Shown: positions 8,484 to 17,236, counted from the first letter of the stretch. The stretch is 64,000 nt of DNA from JADJNY01 sp046349615 (GCA_046349615.1 JAXMBZ010000010.1:124001-188000); one strand, 5' to 3'. Numbers and translations are program-made. Notes: generated by a model not told the origin, from the sequence alone.

Positions 8484-9199
8484 CGCGCGCGACGTCTCGC
8501 TCCCAGCGCGCCGTCACTCCGGGCCTCGCCGCGCTCGAACGACGCATCGTCGCGTGCGAGCGCTGTCCGCGCCTCGTCGCATGGTGTCGCGACGTCGCGC
8601 GCGAGAAGCGCAAGGCGTACGCGACGGAGACCTACTGGGGCCGTCCGGTCCCGGGCTTCGGCGCTCCGTCGGCGCGGGTGTGGGTCCTGGGGCTCGCGCC
8701 GGGCGCGCACGGCGCGAACCGGACGGGCCGCGTGTTCACGGGCGACCGCTCGGGCGACTTCCTCTACGCGGGGCTCTTCCGCGCCGGCCTCGCGAACCAG
8801 CCCGAGTCGCGCGCGAAGGACGACGGGCTCGCTTTGACGGACGCGTGGGTGAGTTCGGCGGGGCGTTGCGCGCCGCCGGGCAACCATCCGACGGCGGAGG
8901 AACTCGCCGCGTGCTTCGCGCACCTCGCGGACGAGTCGCGCGCGCTCGCTCGCTGGCGCGTCGTCGTCGCCCTCGGCGGGATCGCGTGGGACGCCGCGCT
9001 GCGGCTCCTCGAGCACGAGGGCGGGGCGCTGCCGCGACCGCGGCCGAAGTTCGCGCACGGCGCGGAACTCGTCGTGGGCGAGCGCGCGCTGCTCGGGTGC
9101 TACCACGTGAGCCAGCAGAACACGTTCACGGGCCGCCTCACGCCGGTGATGCTCGATCGCGTGCTGGCGCGCGCCGTCGAGCTCTCGCGCGCGAGGTGA
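8480..9199 (+). CDS. type 5 uracil-DNA glycosylase (UdgB family)
   Basis: A 239-residue DNA-repair enzyme that removes uracil and related deaminated bases. Motif 1 is GLAPGAHGANRTGR at 71-84, the form typical of family 5, which has Ala rather than Glu or Asp as the usual water-activating residue. Motif 2 is HVSQQNTFTGR beginning at 209. Cys26, Cys29, Cys130 and Cys145 are spaced as the four ligands of the 4Fe-4S cluster of family 4/5 enzymes. The start is a GTG within GTGA overlapping the aminotransferase stop, so translation is probably coupled. High GC and thermally stable families often keep this enzyme; no other repair genes adjoin it. Confidence 0.9.
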   Translation: MTRATSRSQRAVTPGLAALERRIVACERCPRLVAWCRDVAREKRKAYATETYWGRPVPGFGAPSARVWVLGLAPGAHGANRTGRVFTGDRSGDFLYAGLFRAGLANQPESRAKDDGLALTDAWVSSAGRCAPPGNHPTAEELAACFAHLADESRALARWRVVVALGGIAWDAALRLLEHEGGALPRPRPKFAHGAELVVGERALLGCYHVSQQNTFTGRLTPVMLDRVLARAVELSRAR

Positions 9200-9221
9200 T
9201 CCGCGCTGCGCTGGGTCGCGC

Positions 9222-10724
9222 TCACTTTCCCTTCGCGAGCCACGCGAGGAAGCGCCATTCGAGGCTGTCCTTCTCGCCGTTGCGCTCCGAGATCGGCACG
9301 CCGTAGACCTCTTGGACGACGGCCTCGAACGGCTTCCTGTCCTTCGCTCCGATGCGCCGCATGAGCTCGCCGAACTTCGCGCGGGACGCCTCCGCGCCGG
9401 CCTTGTCGCCGTTCTTCGAGAGCCACTCGAAGAACGCGCACTTGTAGGCGCGGAAGAACTCCTTGTAGTCGAGCAGCATCTCCTGCGGCGGGTACGGCTT
9501 CTCGCCCGCCGCGGGTCCGAAGAACGGCGCGGAGGCGACGCCCTTCTTCGCACCGTCGGCGGAGAGCAGCAGGAAGTGCGCGGCCTGGTCGCGCGCGATC
9601 GCGGGATCGGGCTTCTCGGGCTTGTCCTTCCCGTACTGCTTCCACCCTTCCTTCTGGTACTTGCGCAGCACGCCGGCGAAGTGGTCCTTGCCCTTGCCTT
9701 CGCGCCAGCGCCCGTCCTTGAGCATGTCGCCGCCCGCGGCGGGGATCGGCGGGAGCCAACCGCCCTTCGGGTTGCCGCCGGGGACGAACTTCTCGTAGGG
9801 CTTCGTCGCCGCGCCCGTGCTGCCGCGGACCGTGTCGCCCTCGAGCGCGTTGATCTCGCCCGCGACCGCGATCGCGAGGTTCATCGCGACCGCTTGGTGG
9901 AGGTAGGTCGCGTCGTCGTCGCCGTAGCAGAGCCACTGCAGTGCGTTCGCCGTGTTCTGCAGCGTGTGCTCCTCGCGGCCCGTCGGCTCGAACTTCGTCA
10001 TCGGCGTGCCGGAGCGGAACTCGGGGTCGTTGCCCCACGACGGGTACTCGAGCGCGAGCACGAAGTGGTAGCCCATCCAGAAGCTCGTCCAGCCGGAAGC
10101 CGTCTCGGTCCAGAGCGTCTTCTGCTGCGTCGCGTCGACGAGCCCCGTGTAGCCGAGCAGCTCGACGAAGTCGCGGCGCGTGGGGGAGAACACGATCGAG
10201 AGCCGCTTGATCTCGCGCGGCGCGACGCCGAGCACGTCGGGATTCGAGAGCAGCGCGGCGAGCTTCTCCTGCGCGCCGCGCTCCGCGTCGCCCGCGCCGA
10301 AGAGTTCGACGAGCTCGTGCTTCTCCGCGAGCGCCGCCTTCGTCACGACCGCGGGCTTCCAGCTCGAGACCCACGCGCGCAGCGCGGTCGCGGCCTCGAC
10401 GCCGGGCTTCGCGGCGGCGGCGTCCTTGCCGAGCAGCTCGATCCACTTCGCCTGGAGGTCGACGAGGGCGCCGCACTGGCGCTGGAGCTCCTCGACGTGC
10501 GCCTTGTCGCCGAGGAACGCGGTCGGGTACGCGACGTCGACGAGTCCGAACGCGCCGTGCACGTAGTGCTTCTCGACGAGCGTGTCGAAGGGGAGCGACG
10601 CGGGCGCGTCCTTCGCGCCGTGGGCTTCGAGGTAGGCGCCGCCGAAGCGCGCCCAAGCGATCTCGTCGCCGGCCGCGGGGGACGTGGAGACGAGGGGCGC
10701 GGCGAGGAGGAGGGCGAGCAGCAT
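9222..10724 (-). CDS. secreted protein of unknown function, 500 aa
   Basis: The product has a clear signal peptide (LLALLLAAPLVSTSPAAG) and no further membrane segment, so it is probably periplasmic. The mature part is rich in Trp, Tyr, Lys and acidic residues, with helices and loops such as HTLQNTANALQWLCYGDDDA and a region of conserved-looking GGNPKGGWLPP. I do not recognise a domain, catalytic motif or metal site. The ATG at 10724 follows a purine-rich GAGAGAGAA. It converges with the glycosylase gene 22 nt away and stands alone as a transcription unit, or follows the aldehyde dehydrogenase 138 nt upstream. Confidence 0.75.
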   Translation of the reverse strand: MLLALLLAAPLVSTSPAAGDEIAWARFGGAYLEAHGAKDAPASLPFDTLVEKHYVHGAFGLVDVAYPTAFLGDKAHVEELQRQCGALVDLQAKWIELLGKDAAAAKPGVEAATALRAWVSSWKPAVVTKAALAEKHELVELFGAGDAERGAQEKLAALLSNPDVLGVAPREIKRLSIVFSPTRRDFVELLGYTGLVDATQQKTLWTETASGWTSFWMGYHFVLALEYPSWGNDPEFRSGTPMTKFEPTGREEHTLQNTANALQWLCYGDDDATYLHQAVAMNLAIAVAGEINALEGDTVRGSTGAATKPYEKFVPGGNPKGGWLPPIPAAGGDMLKDGRWREGKGKDHFAGVLRKYQKEGWKQYGKDKPEKPDPAIARDQAAHFLLLSADGAKKGVASAPFFGPAAGEKPYPPQEMLLDYKEFFRAYKCAFFEWLSKNGDKAGAEASRAKFGELMRRIGAKDRKPFEAVVQEVYGVPISERNGEKDSLEWRFLAWLAKGK

Positions 10725-10862
10725 GGGGTTCTCTCTCGAGGACGAAGCGCGCGTTCTGCGCGCCAGGAGGACTTGCGGGCCGCGCGTCCGCCGCGCGCGT
10801 CCCGGAGGTTCCCCGCGCGTCGATGCGGGGTCAAGCAAGAGGCCTGTCAGTTCGCGTGCACT

Positions 10863-12290
10863 TCAGAACCCGCGCAGGACGAGCAGGCGCACCTCGGTCA
10901 GCTCCTCGATCGTCGAGCGGACGCCCTCGCGCCCGAGGCCGGAGTCCTTGACGCCGCCGTAGGGCATGTGGTCGACGCGGAAGCTCGGCACGTCGCCGAT
11001 CAGGACGCCGCCGACCTCGAGCACGTCCCACGCGCGCATCGCCCGGCCGAGGTCGCGCGTGAACACGCCCGCCTGGAGGCCGAAGTCGGAGTCGTCGACC
11101 TCCGCGAGCGCGGCCTCGAAGTCCGTGAACGTCGAGAGCACGGTGACGGGTCCGAACGCCTCGCGGCGCACGATCGGCTCGTCGCGCGGCACGTCCTCGA
11201 GCAGCGTCGGTTCGAGGAGCGCGCCGCGCCGTCCGCCGCCGCAGAGGAGCTTCGCCCCGCGGTCGCGCGCGGACTGGACCCAGCGTTCGAGGCGCACGGC
11301 GTCCTGCTCCGTGATCAGCGGGCCGACGAACGTCTCTTCGCGCTTCGGGTCGCCCACGACGAGCGCGCGCGTCGCGGCGACGAGGCGCGTTCGGAACTCG
11401 TCCGCGACGCTCGCGTGGACGAGCACACGCTGCGTCTTGATGCAGCTCTGACCCGACTGATAGAAGGCGCCGAAGACGATGCGCTGCACGGCGTCGGCGA
11501 GGTCCGCGTCGCGCTCGACGATCGCGGCGGCGTTCCCGCCGAGCTCGAGCACGACCTTCTTCCTCCCCGCGCGCCGCTTCAGGTCCCAACCGACCTCCGG
11601 CGAGCCCGTGAACGAGAGCAGCGCGAAGCGCGGGTCCTCCGTGAACGCGGCGGCGGCTTCGCGCGCGCACGGAAGGATCGAGAACGCTCCCGGCGGGAGC
11701 TCCGTCTCCGCGAGCACTTCTCCGATGATCAGCGCGCCGATCGGCGTCGCGCTCGCGGGCTTCAGCACGAACGGACATCCCGCGGCGATCGCCGGCGCGA
11801 CCTTGTGCGCCGCGAGGTTGAGCGGGAAGTTGAAGGGCGAGATGAACGAGCACGCGCCGATCGGCACGCGCTTCCACAGCCCGCGGTAGCCGCGCGCGCG
11901 CGGCGTGACGTCCATCGGGAGCACCTCGCCGCCGATGCGCGTCGCTTCCTCGGACGCGATGCGGAACGTGTCGACGAGGCGCGTCACTTCGCCGCGGCTG
12001 TCGCGGATCGGCTTGCCGGCCTCGACGCAGAGCGCGTACGCGAGCTCCTCCGCGCGTTCCTCGAAGCGGCGCGCCGCGTGGTGCAGCACGGCCGCGCGAT
12101 CGCACGCGGCCATCCGCGCGAGCGGCGCACGCGCGCGCACGGCGGCGTCGATCGCGGCCTCGATCTCCGCCGCGCCGGCGAGCGCGACGCGCGAGGCGAC
12201 CTCGCCCGTGTACTTGTCGCGCACCTCGAGCGTCGCGGCGGTGTCGACGGGACGGTTCGCGATCCAGAGCGGGTAGCGCGCGCGCAGCAT
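10863..12290 (-). CDS. NAD(P)-dependent aldehyde dehydrogenase
   Basis: A 475-residue member of the ALDH superfamily. Catalytic Cys283 lies in GQSCIKTQR, general-base Glu249 in LELGGNAA, Asn154 in SPFNFPLN, and the cofactor-binding Lys177 in LKPAS. The FTGSPEVG turn contacts the dinucleotide. It oxidises an aldehyde to the acid in the cytoplasm. Sequence flavour is close to the lactaldehyde, glyceraldehyde-3-phosphate (non-phosphorylating) and phosphonoacetaldehyde types. The last is tempting because a phosphonate importer lies 5 kb away, but that is only context. ATG start at 12290. Confidence 0.9.
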   Translation of the reverse strand: MLRARYPLWIANRPVDTAATLEVRDKYTGEVASRVALAGAAEIEAAIDAAVRARAPLARMAACDRAAVLHHAARRFEERAEELAYALCVEAGKPIRDSRGEVTRLVDTFRIASEEATRIGGEVLPMDVTPRARGYRGLWKRVPIGACSFISPFNFPLNLAAHKVAPAIAAGCPFVLKPASATPIGALIIGEVLAETELPPGAFSILPCAREAAAAFTEDPRFALLSFTGSPEVGWDLKRRAGRKKVVLELGGNAAAIVERDADLADAVQRIVFGAFYQSGQSCIKTQRVLVHASVADEFRTRLVAATRALVVGDPKREETFVGPLITEQDAVRLERWVQSARDRGAKLLCGGGRRGALLEPTLLEDVPRDEPIVRREAFGPVTVLSTFTDFEAALAEVDDSDFGLQAGVFTRDLGRAMRAWDVLEVGGVLIGDVPSFRVDHMPYGGVKDSGLGREGVRSTIEELTEVRLLVLRGF

Positions 12291-12405
12291 GGCGAGACGA
12301 TGCCCACTCGCCGCGCGACCCGCAATGCGCGCGCGAGCGGAGAAACGAGCGAGCCGCCCCCCATCATGGATCGGCTCGGCCGCCGGGGACCTCCCCCGGC
12401 CTGCA

Positions 12406-12804
12406 TCATCTCCAGCAGCCGTCGACCCAGACCTGCACCTCGCGGGTCTCGTAGCGGCCGGGGCTGCACTCGGTGCGCCAGAAGCCGGCGCGCACGCAGA
12501 CCTGGTAGGCGCGGCCGCACGCGTCGTAGCGCCACTCGTAGACGGCGGGCTCGAACACCTGCCGGCTTTCGCCGGGGATCCACACCTGCTGGCACCGGGT
12601 CTCGTAGTGGCCCGGGACCCAGACGCGCGGCGGCGGGCAGGGGCGCGGCACGGCGGCCGGGCGGGGGTGGACGTAGCCGATCGAAACGTGCCCGTGCTTC
12701 GTGTGCTTCCCGAAGTGGAGCTCGAGGCCCTGCGCGTCGGCGTGCGGGGCGAAGAGCGCGGTGACGGCGGCGATCGGGAGGACGAGGTTCTGGACGGCGT
12801 TCAT
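12406..12804 (-). CDS. small secreted Cys/Trp-rich protein with WVPGHYETR repeats
   Basis: A 132-residue exported protein: signal peptide to about residue 24 (APHADA), then a mature part with related phrases VWVPGHYETRCQQVW, EPAVYEWRYDACGR and SPGRYETREVQVWVDG. The alternating aromatic and Arg/Glu pattern suggests short beta-strand repeats, possibly a surface or envelope protein, with Cys pairs that may form disulfides. Similar VWVPGH-Y-x-R phrases occur in uncharacterised proteins of planctomycetes and other bacteria, as far as I recall. CAGGAG precedes the ATG. Function unknown. Confidence 0.7.
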   Translation of the reverse strand: MNAVQNLVLPIAAVTALFAPHADAQGLELHFGKHTKHGHVSIGYVHPRPAAVPRPCPPPRVWVPGHYETRCQQVWIPGESRQVFEPAVYEWRYDACGRAYQVCVRAGFWRTECSPGRYETREVQVWVDGCWR

Positions 12805-12979
12805 GGTGGACTCCTGCCCCGTTCGTGGGGCGCCGGGCCCAGGCGAGCGCCGTGCCACGGCCCCGGGAGGCGTCGCGCGCGTCCGCGACGGAGCCCGCGG
12901 CCGGAGGCACTGCGTCCACGAGTGGACGTTTGTCCTTCGCGGCTTGGGACAGCGGCGTGCCACGCCGAGCTCCGCGCGC

Positions 12980-12985
12980 TACCTT
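12980..12985 (+). promoter_or_regulatory. TACCTT -10-like hexamer, leaderless layout
   Basis: TACCTT ends 9 nt before the ATG of the DUF1579 lipoprotein. The nine bases between are GC-only and hold no Shine-Dalgarno. Matches TANNNT of leaderless promoters. Confidence 0.4.
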
Positions 12986-12994
12986 CGCGCCGCC

Positions 12995-13615
12995 ATGCGC
13001 ACGTCCTCGCTCGCGCTCTTCCTCGTCCTCGCCGCCTGCCAGGCTCCCGACCCGCGTCGCGCGCCTCCGCCCGGGCTCGCGGGGCCCGGCCCCGTCCCCG
13101 CCGACCTCGATGCGCAGGTCGCGGAACTCGCGGCCGCGAGCCGCCCGGGCGCGATGCACGCGCGCCTCGAGCCGCTCGTCGGCGAATGGACGGTGCGGCT
13201 CTGCGAGGTCGCGGAGGACCAGCGCGAGACGGAGTGGGCGCGTGGGCTCGCGCGCCTCGAGTGGGCGCACGGCGGACGCTTCCTCGCGTGGAACGCGGAA
13301 CTCGCGCGCGCGGGCACGACGAGCGGCTTCCTCGGCTACGACCTGCGCAACCAGCAGTACCAGCTCCTGATGATCAGCTCGCTCTCCTCCGGGATGGGCG
13401 TCGCGTACGGGTACGGCGACGTCGCGGGGCAGGGCATCCGGTTCACGCAGGAGGTCGTCGATCCGCCGAGCGGGCGCCGCATGCGCATGACGAGCGTGCT
13501 GCGGCTCGTGTCCGCGAACCACTTCGTGCTCGACGCGGAAGGCGTCGACGACAAGGGCGTGAACCGCGTCGTGCGACGCACGCACTACGAGCGCGCGGCC
13601 GCGCCGAAGCGCTAG
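12995..13615 (+). CDS. DUF1579 family lipoprotein
   Basis: A 206-residue protein with a signal peptide and lipobox VLAAC (Cys15). The mature part starts with a Pro-rich linker and then shows the DUF1579 pattern: LEPLVGEWTV near 60, then W-x-HGGRFL and FLGYDLRNQQYQL, and repeated beta-strands. The fold is lipocalin-like, but the ligand and role are unknown. The stop codon TAG shares the palindrome CTAG with the stop of the converging ABC permease gene, so the two coding regions overlap by four bases. Confidence 0.8.
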   Translation: MRTSSLALFLVLAACQAPDPRRAPPPGLAGPGPVPADLDAQVAELAAASRPGAMHARLEPLVGEWTVRLCEVAEDQRETEWARGLARLEWAHGGRFLAWNAELARAGTTSGFLGYDLRNQQYQLLMISSLSSGMGVAYGYGDVAGQGIRFTQEVVDPPSGRRMRMTSVLRLVSANHFVLDAEGVDDKGVNRVVRRTHYERAAAPKR

Positions 13616-14391
13616 GCGTTCACGACGAACTCGCGCCGCGTGATGCGCCACGCGCCGAGCACGAGCGCGGTCGCGAGCACGATGGCGAGCGTCGCGAGCG
13701 CGCGCTCCTTCGAGTCGAAGCGCGTGCTCGCGAAGCCCTCGACGGCGTTCCACGCGCCCGAGCCCTGCGCGGCGATCACGCTGCGCAGGTAGAACTGGAT
13801 CGTGAGCGACTGCGTGCCCGCGGGCATGTTCGCGAGGAAGCCCTCGATCGCGAACGCGTAGCCGAGACCGACGAGGATCGGATGGCGCACGAACACTCCG
13901 AGCGCCGCGAAGAGCGCCGAATACACCGCGCCGCCGAGCAGCGCGGCGGCGACGAGCGGTTCGCGCACGCCCGAGTCGAGCGCGGGGCCGTGCGCGCGCG
14001 CCTGCGCGGCCGCCTCGAGCAGGCCGAACGCGGACGCGGCGATCAGCGCGGAGAGGTAGACGAGGATCGCCGCGTAGCGCCCGCAGAGGATCGCGGCGCG
14101 CGGGATCGGACGCGAGACGAGGAACGTGATCGTGCGGTCCTCGACCTCCTCCGCGACGGCGGCGGAGCCGGCGACGAGCGCGAGGATCGGCACGATGATC
14201 TGCAACTCGAGCAGGAAGCCGACATGGACCGCGATCGTCGTCGCGTCGGTGTGCTTCCCGAAGCGCGCGAGGCACAGCGCGAGGACGGGCGCGAGCGCCG
14301 CGAGCACGACGCACACGACGCTGCGGCGGCTCCACGCCAGGCGGCGCAGGTACGTCGTGAAGAGGAGTGCGGTCGCGTCGAGGAAGGACAC
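13612..14391 (-). CDS. ABC-2 type permease (exporter module 2)
   Basis: A 259-residue integral membrane protein with about six hydrophobic segments (for example SVVCVVLAALAPVLALCLA near the N-terminus) and the EDRTITFLVSRPIPR phrase typical of ABC-2/NosY-like permeases at the end of the second membrane helix. Start is GTG at 14391, one base after the stop of its ATPase gene, so the two are translationally coupled. It should form the channel for the ATPase encoded at 14393-15316. The substrate is unknown. Last gene of the leftward transporter block. Confidence 0.85.
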   Translation of the reverse strand: MSFLDATALLFTTYLRRLAWSRRSVVCVVLAALAPVLALCLARFGKHTDATTIAVHVGFLLELQIIVPILALVAGSAAVAEEVEDRTITFLVSRPIPRAAILCGRYAAILVYLSALIAASAFGLLEAAAQARAHGPALDSGVREPLVAAALLGGAVYSALFAALGVFVRHPILVGLGYAFAIEGFLANMPAGTQSLTIQFYLRSVIAAQGSGAWNAVEGFASTRFDSKERALATLAIVLATALVLGAWRITRREFVVNA

Positions 14392-14392
14392 G

Positions 14393-15316
14393 TCAGGCCA
14401 CCAGGTAGTCGAAGACGGCTTCGAGGCTCGCGTCGGTCGATTCGAGGGCGCGGATCCCGGCGCGGACGCGCGCGGCGACGCTCGGGAGCTCGTCCCAGAG
14501 GCGCTCGAGGTCGCGCGTCTCGAGCTCGACCGCGCTCCCGTCGGCGCGCAGGCGCACGGCGAGCACGTGCTCGAGCTCGAGCAGCGCGCGCGCGAGCGAG
14601 CGCGCGTCGCGCGCGACGATCTCGACCTTGCGCGGGTGCCGCGAGAGCAGCCGGCGGATCTCCGGCACGGAGCCCTGCGCGAGGAGCCGGCCGCGGTGGA
14701 GGAGCACGACCTGCTGCGTGAGCTCCTCGACCTCGTGGAGGATGTGGCTCGACACGAGGATCGAAACGCCCTCGCGGGCGAGCGAGCGGAAGAGCTCCTG
14801 CATCTCACGCCGCGCGAGCGGGTCGAGGCCGGTCATCGGCTCGTCGACGATCAGGAAGCGCGGGTCGTGCGCGATCGCCTGCGCGAGGCGGACGCGCTGC
14901 CGCATGCCCTTCGAGTAGCCGTTCGTGCGCCGGTCGAGCGCCGCGCCGAGCCCGACGCGCTCGAGCGCGCGGCGCGCGCGCGTCTCGGCCTCGGCGCGGC
15001 CGAAGCCGGAGAGTTGGAGCAGGAACACGACGAACTCGCGGCCCGTGAGGTCGCCGTAGAGCGCGTCCTGCTGCGGCGAGAAGCCGACCTCGCGGAAGTA
15101 CGCGCGATTCGCGAACGGGACGTGGCCGAGCACCGTGACGCGGCCGCGCGAGGGCCGGATCTCGCCCGCGACGAGCTTCAGGAACGTCGACTTGCCCGCG
15201 CCGTTCGGGCCGAGCAACCCGACGACGCCGGGCTCGAGCGTCAGCGTCAGGTCGTTCAACCCGACGACGGGGCCGTAGTAGCGCGCGAGGTCGACGGCCT
15301 CGAGGAGCGCGCTCAC
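14393..15316 (-). CDS. ABC transporter ATP-binding protein (exporter module 2)
   Basis: A 307-residue ABC ATPase of the drug/CcmA-like exporter type. Walker A GPNGAGKS at 36-43, signature YSKGMRQR, Walker B FLIVDEPMTGLD and the switch His in SSHILHE are all intact. A C-terminal extension of about 80 residues (from about 220) is characteristic of ABC-2 partner ATPases. It energises the permease encoded directly downstream. GTG start within GTGA overlapping the preceding permease stop. Confidence 0.9.
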   Translation of the reverse strand: MSALLEAVDLARYYGPVVGLNDLTLTLEPGVVGLLGPNGAGKSTFLKLVAGEIRPSRGRVTVLGHVPFANRAYFREVGFSPQQDALYGDLTGREFVVFLLQLSGFGRAEAETRARRALERVGLGAALDRRTNGYSKGMRQRVRLAQAIAHDPRFLIVDEPMTGLDPLARREMQELFRSLAREGVSILVSSHILHEVEELTQQVVLLHRGRLLAQGSVPEIRRLLSRHPRKVEIVARDARSLARALLELEHVLAVRLRADGSAVELETRDLERLWDELPSVAARVRAGIRALESTDASLEAVFDYLVA

Positions 15317-16242
15317 GCGAGCGACTCCATGCGCTTGACGCGCACCACGATGATCGTCCACGCGACGACGAGCGTCGCCGCGAGCGCCCACCAGGAAGCC
15401 TCGGCGGGCCAGTTCAGGCGGAATCCATCGAGCTTCTCGATCCCGAACGTCGCCGCGGCGACGCGGCGCAGGTTCGCGAGGGGACCGATCGCCATCCACT
15501 GCGCCTCGTGCTGGAGCCGCGCGAGGATCATCCCGAGGACCTGCGTGAAGAGGAAGAACCCGACGGTCGCGATCAGCGCGAAGATCCGCCGCGACGCGAG
15601 CGTCGAGAGCGCGAGGACGATGCTCGAGAGGACGAGCGTGTTCACCGAGGAGAACGCGACGACCTGGAGGATCACCCAGCCCTGCTCGCGCAGGAACGAC
15701 CAGTCGGGCGACGCGAACACGGCGACCGAGCAGATCACGAGCCCGGGCACGAGCACGCTCGCGAGGACGAACACGCCGACGACGCAGAGCTTGCCGAGCA
15801 CGTAGTTCGCGAGCGAGATCGGCCGCGCGAAGTAGAGGAGGTGCGCGCCGAGCCGACGGTCCTCGCACACGAGTCCGGCGCCGTACCACGCGACCAGGAG
15901 CACCGAGAACATGCCGAGCACGAAGATCACCGAGACGATCACGTCGCGGACCTCGATCATGCGTCCCGCGACGGAGCCGATCATCGCGACGCCGGGCGTC
16001 GGAGCGTTGCCGCCGCCGGTGAGCGCGCTGGGCGTGACGCCCTGCTCGAGCGAGAACTTCGCGTAGACGACGAACGAGAAGATCACGGTCGCGATGATCG
16101 CGGGGACGTAGAGCAGGAGCGCCCACTTGTTGCGGAGCGCGACGCGGACCCCGCTGCGCGCGATCGTCAGGAACGCGCGGCGCGGGGGCGCGAGCTTCCC
16201 CGCGTAGCGGCGGTAGACCTCGGTGTGCGTCGTCGCCTTCAC
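15313..16242 (-). CDS. ABC-2 type permease (exporter module 1)
   Basis: A 309-residue membrane protein with about six transmembrane helices (WALLLYVPAIIATVIFSFVV first) and a large extracytoplasmic loop between the first two. The phrase LGAHLLYFARPISLANYVLGK is the usual ABC-2 cytoplasmic hinge. Related to the second permease of this block but longer. GTG start overlapping the upstream ATPase stop by four bases. It probably works with the ATPase at 16239-17168. Substrate unknown; gliding-type, lipid or antibiotic export are all possible. Confidence 0.88.
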   Translation of the reverse strand: MKATTHTEVYRRYAGKLAPPRRAFLTIARSGVRVALRNKWALLLYVPAIIATVIFSFVVYAKFSLEQGVTPSALTGGGNAPTPGVAMIGSVAGRMIEVRDVIVSVIFVLGMFSVLLVAWYGAGLVCEDRRLGAHLLYFARPISLANYVLGKLCVVGVFVLASVLVPGLVICSVAVFASPDWSFLREQGWVILQVVAFSSVNTLVLSSIVLALSTLASRRIFALIATVGFFLFTQVLGMILARLQHEAQWMAIGPLANLRRVAAATFGIEKLDGFRLNWPAEASWWALAATLVVAWTIIVVRVKRMESLA

Positions 16243-17168
16243 GCGCCGGCCTCCAGCCCGCCGAGGAATACCTGCTCGAGCGTCGCGCGCCGCTCGACGA
16301 CGCGCGTGACGCGGGCGCCGTTCTCCGCGGCGAGCGCGAAGAGGAAGTCGACGTCCTCCGTCCCCGCGGGCAGGTCGACGACGAGCGCCCGCGGCGACTC
16401 TTCGACGTGCGGGAACCCGGCGCGGTCGAGCGCGGCGCGAAAGCGCGCGGAGTCGCCGTCGAACTCGAGCGTGCGGCGCGCGCTCGCGGCGCCCGTGAGC
16501 TCGGCGATGCCGCCGCTCAGCACGACGCGCCCCTGCTTCAGCACGACGACGTCGCGGCACGTGCGTTCGACGTCCGGCAGGAGGTGGGAGCACAGCAGGA
16601 TGCTCTTCCCCTGGACGTGTCCGAGGTCGTGCACGAGCTCGAGCATGTGCTTCCGGCCCTTCGGGTCGAGCCCGTTCGTCGGTTCGTCGAGCAGGAGGAG
16701 CGCCGGATCGTGCACGAGCGCCTGCGCGAGCTTCAACCGCTGCTTCATCCCCGTCGAGTAGCCGTCGGCGGGGCGGTAGCGCGACTCGTCGAGCCCGACG
16801 TAATCGAGCACTTCGTGCGCGCGCGTCAGCGCGTCGACGCGCGCGAGCCCGGAAAGCTCGCCGAGCATCGCGACGAGTTCGACGGAGGAGAGGCCGGGGA
16901 TCAGGCAGTCGCTCTCGGGCATGTAGCCGACGTCGCGGCGCAGCGCCGCGCGGCCCGCGGCCGTCGTCGGATCGTGCCCCGCGATGCGCGCGGTGCCCGC
17001 ATCGGGCTCGAGCAGGCCGAGCAGGAGCTTGATCAGCGTCGTCTTGCCGGCCCCGTTCGGCCCCAGCAGACCGACCGGCCCCGGGGCGGCGGCGAGGTCG
17101 AGCGCGTCGAGCGCGCGCACGCGGCCGTAGCACTTCGTCAGGCCGCGGATCTCGAGGACGGGCTCCAT
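16239..17168 (-). CDS. ABC transporter ATP-binding protein (exporter module 1)
   Basis: A 309-residue ABC ATPase: Walker A GPNGAGKT at 36-43, signature YSTGMKQR, Walker B LLLLDEPTNGLD, and switch His in CSHLLPD. The C-terminal 90 residues match the regulatory extension of ABC-2 exporters. Highly similar in plan to the ATPase of module 2, suggesting the pair of modules arose by duplication. ATG start at 17168 has no Shine-Dalgarno, but TAGAGT lies 11 nt upstream, so the exporter block may have its own promoter despite lying only 68 nt behind phnE. Confidence 0.9.
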   Translation of the reverse strand: MEPVLEIRGLTKCYGRVRALDALDLAAAPGPVGLLGPNGAGKTTLIKLLLGLLEPDAGTARIAGHDPTTAAGRAALRRDVGYMPESDCLIPGLSSVELVAMLGELSGLARVDALTRAHEVLDYVGLDESRYRPADGYSTGMKQRLKLAQALVHDPALLLLDEPTNGLDPKGRKHMLELVHDLGHVQGKSILLCSHLLPDVERTCRDVVVLKQGRVVLSGGIAELTGAASARRTLEFDGDSARFRAALDRAGFPHVEESPRALVVDLPAGTEDVDFLFALAAENGARVTRVVERRATLEQVFLGGLEAGA

Positions 17169-17179
17169 CGGGTGCGCGG

Positions 17180-17185
17180 ACTCTA
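17180..17185 (-). promoter_or_regulatory. TAGAGT -10-like hexamer, leaderless layout, exporter block
   Basis: On the minus strand TAGAGT ends 11 nt before the ATG of the module 1 ATPase, in the 68-nt gap after the phosphonate permease gene. It suggests the exporter genes can be transcribed separately. Confidence 0.4.
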
Positions 17186-17236
17186 GAGCTCGTCCCGGCG
17201 CTCGTCCACGCCGCGCCGCCGCCGCGGCGGGGGAGT

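Noticed and set aside
9312..12764. long open frame on the plus strand opposite the secreted protein and aldehyde dehydrogenase
   Set aside because: Arg/Glu-rich shadow of a dehydrogenase with intact active-site residues on the other strand.
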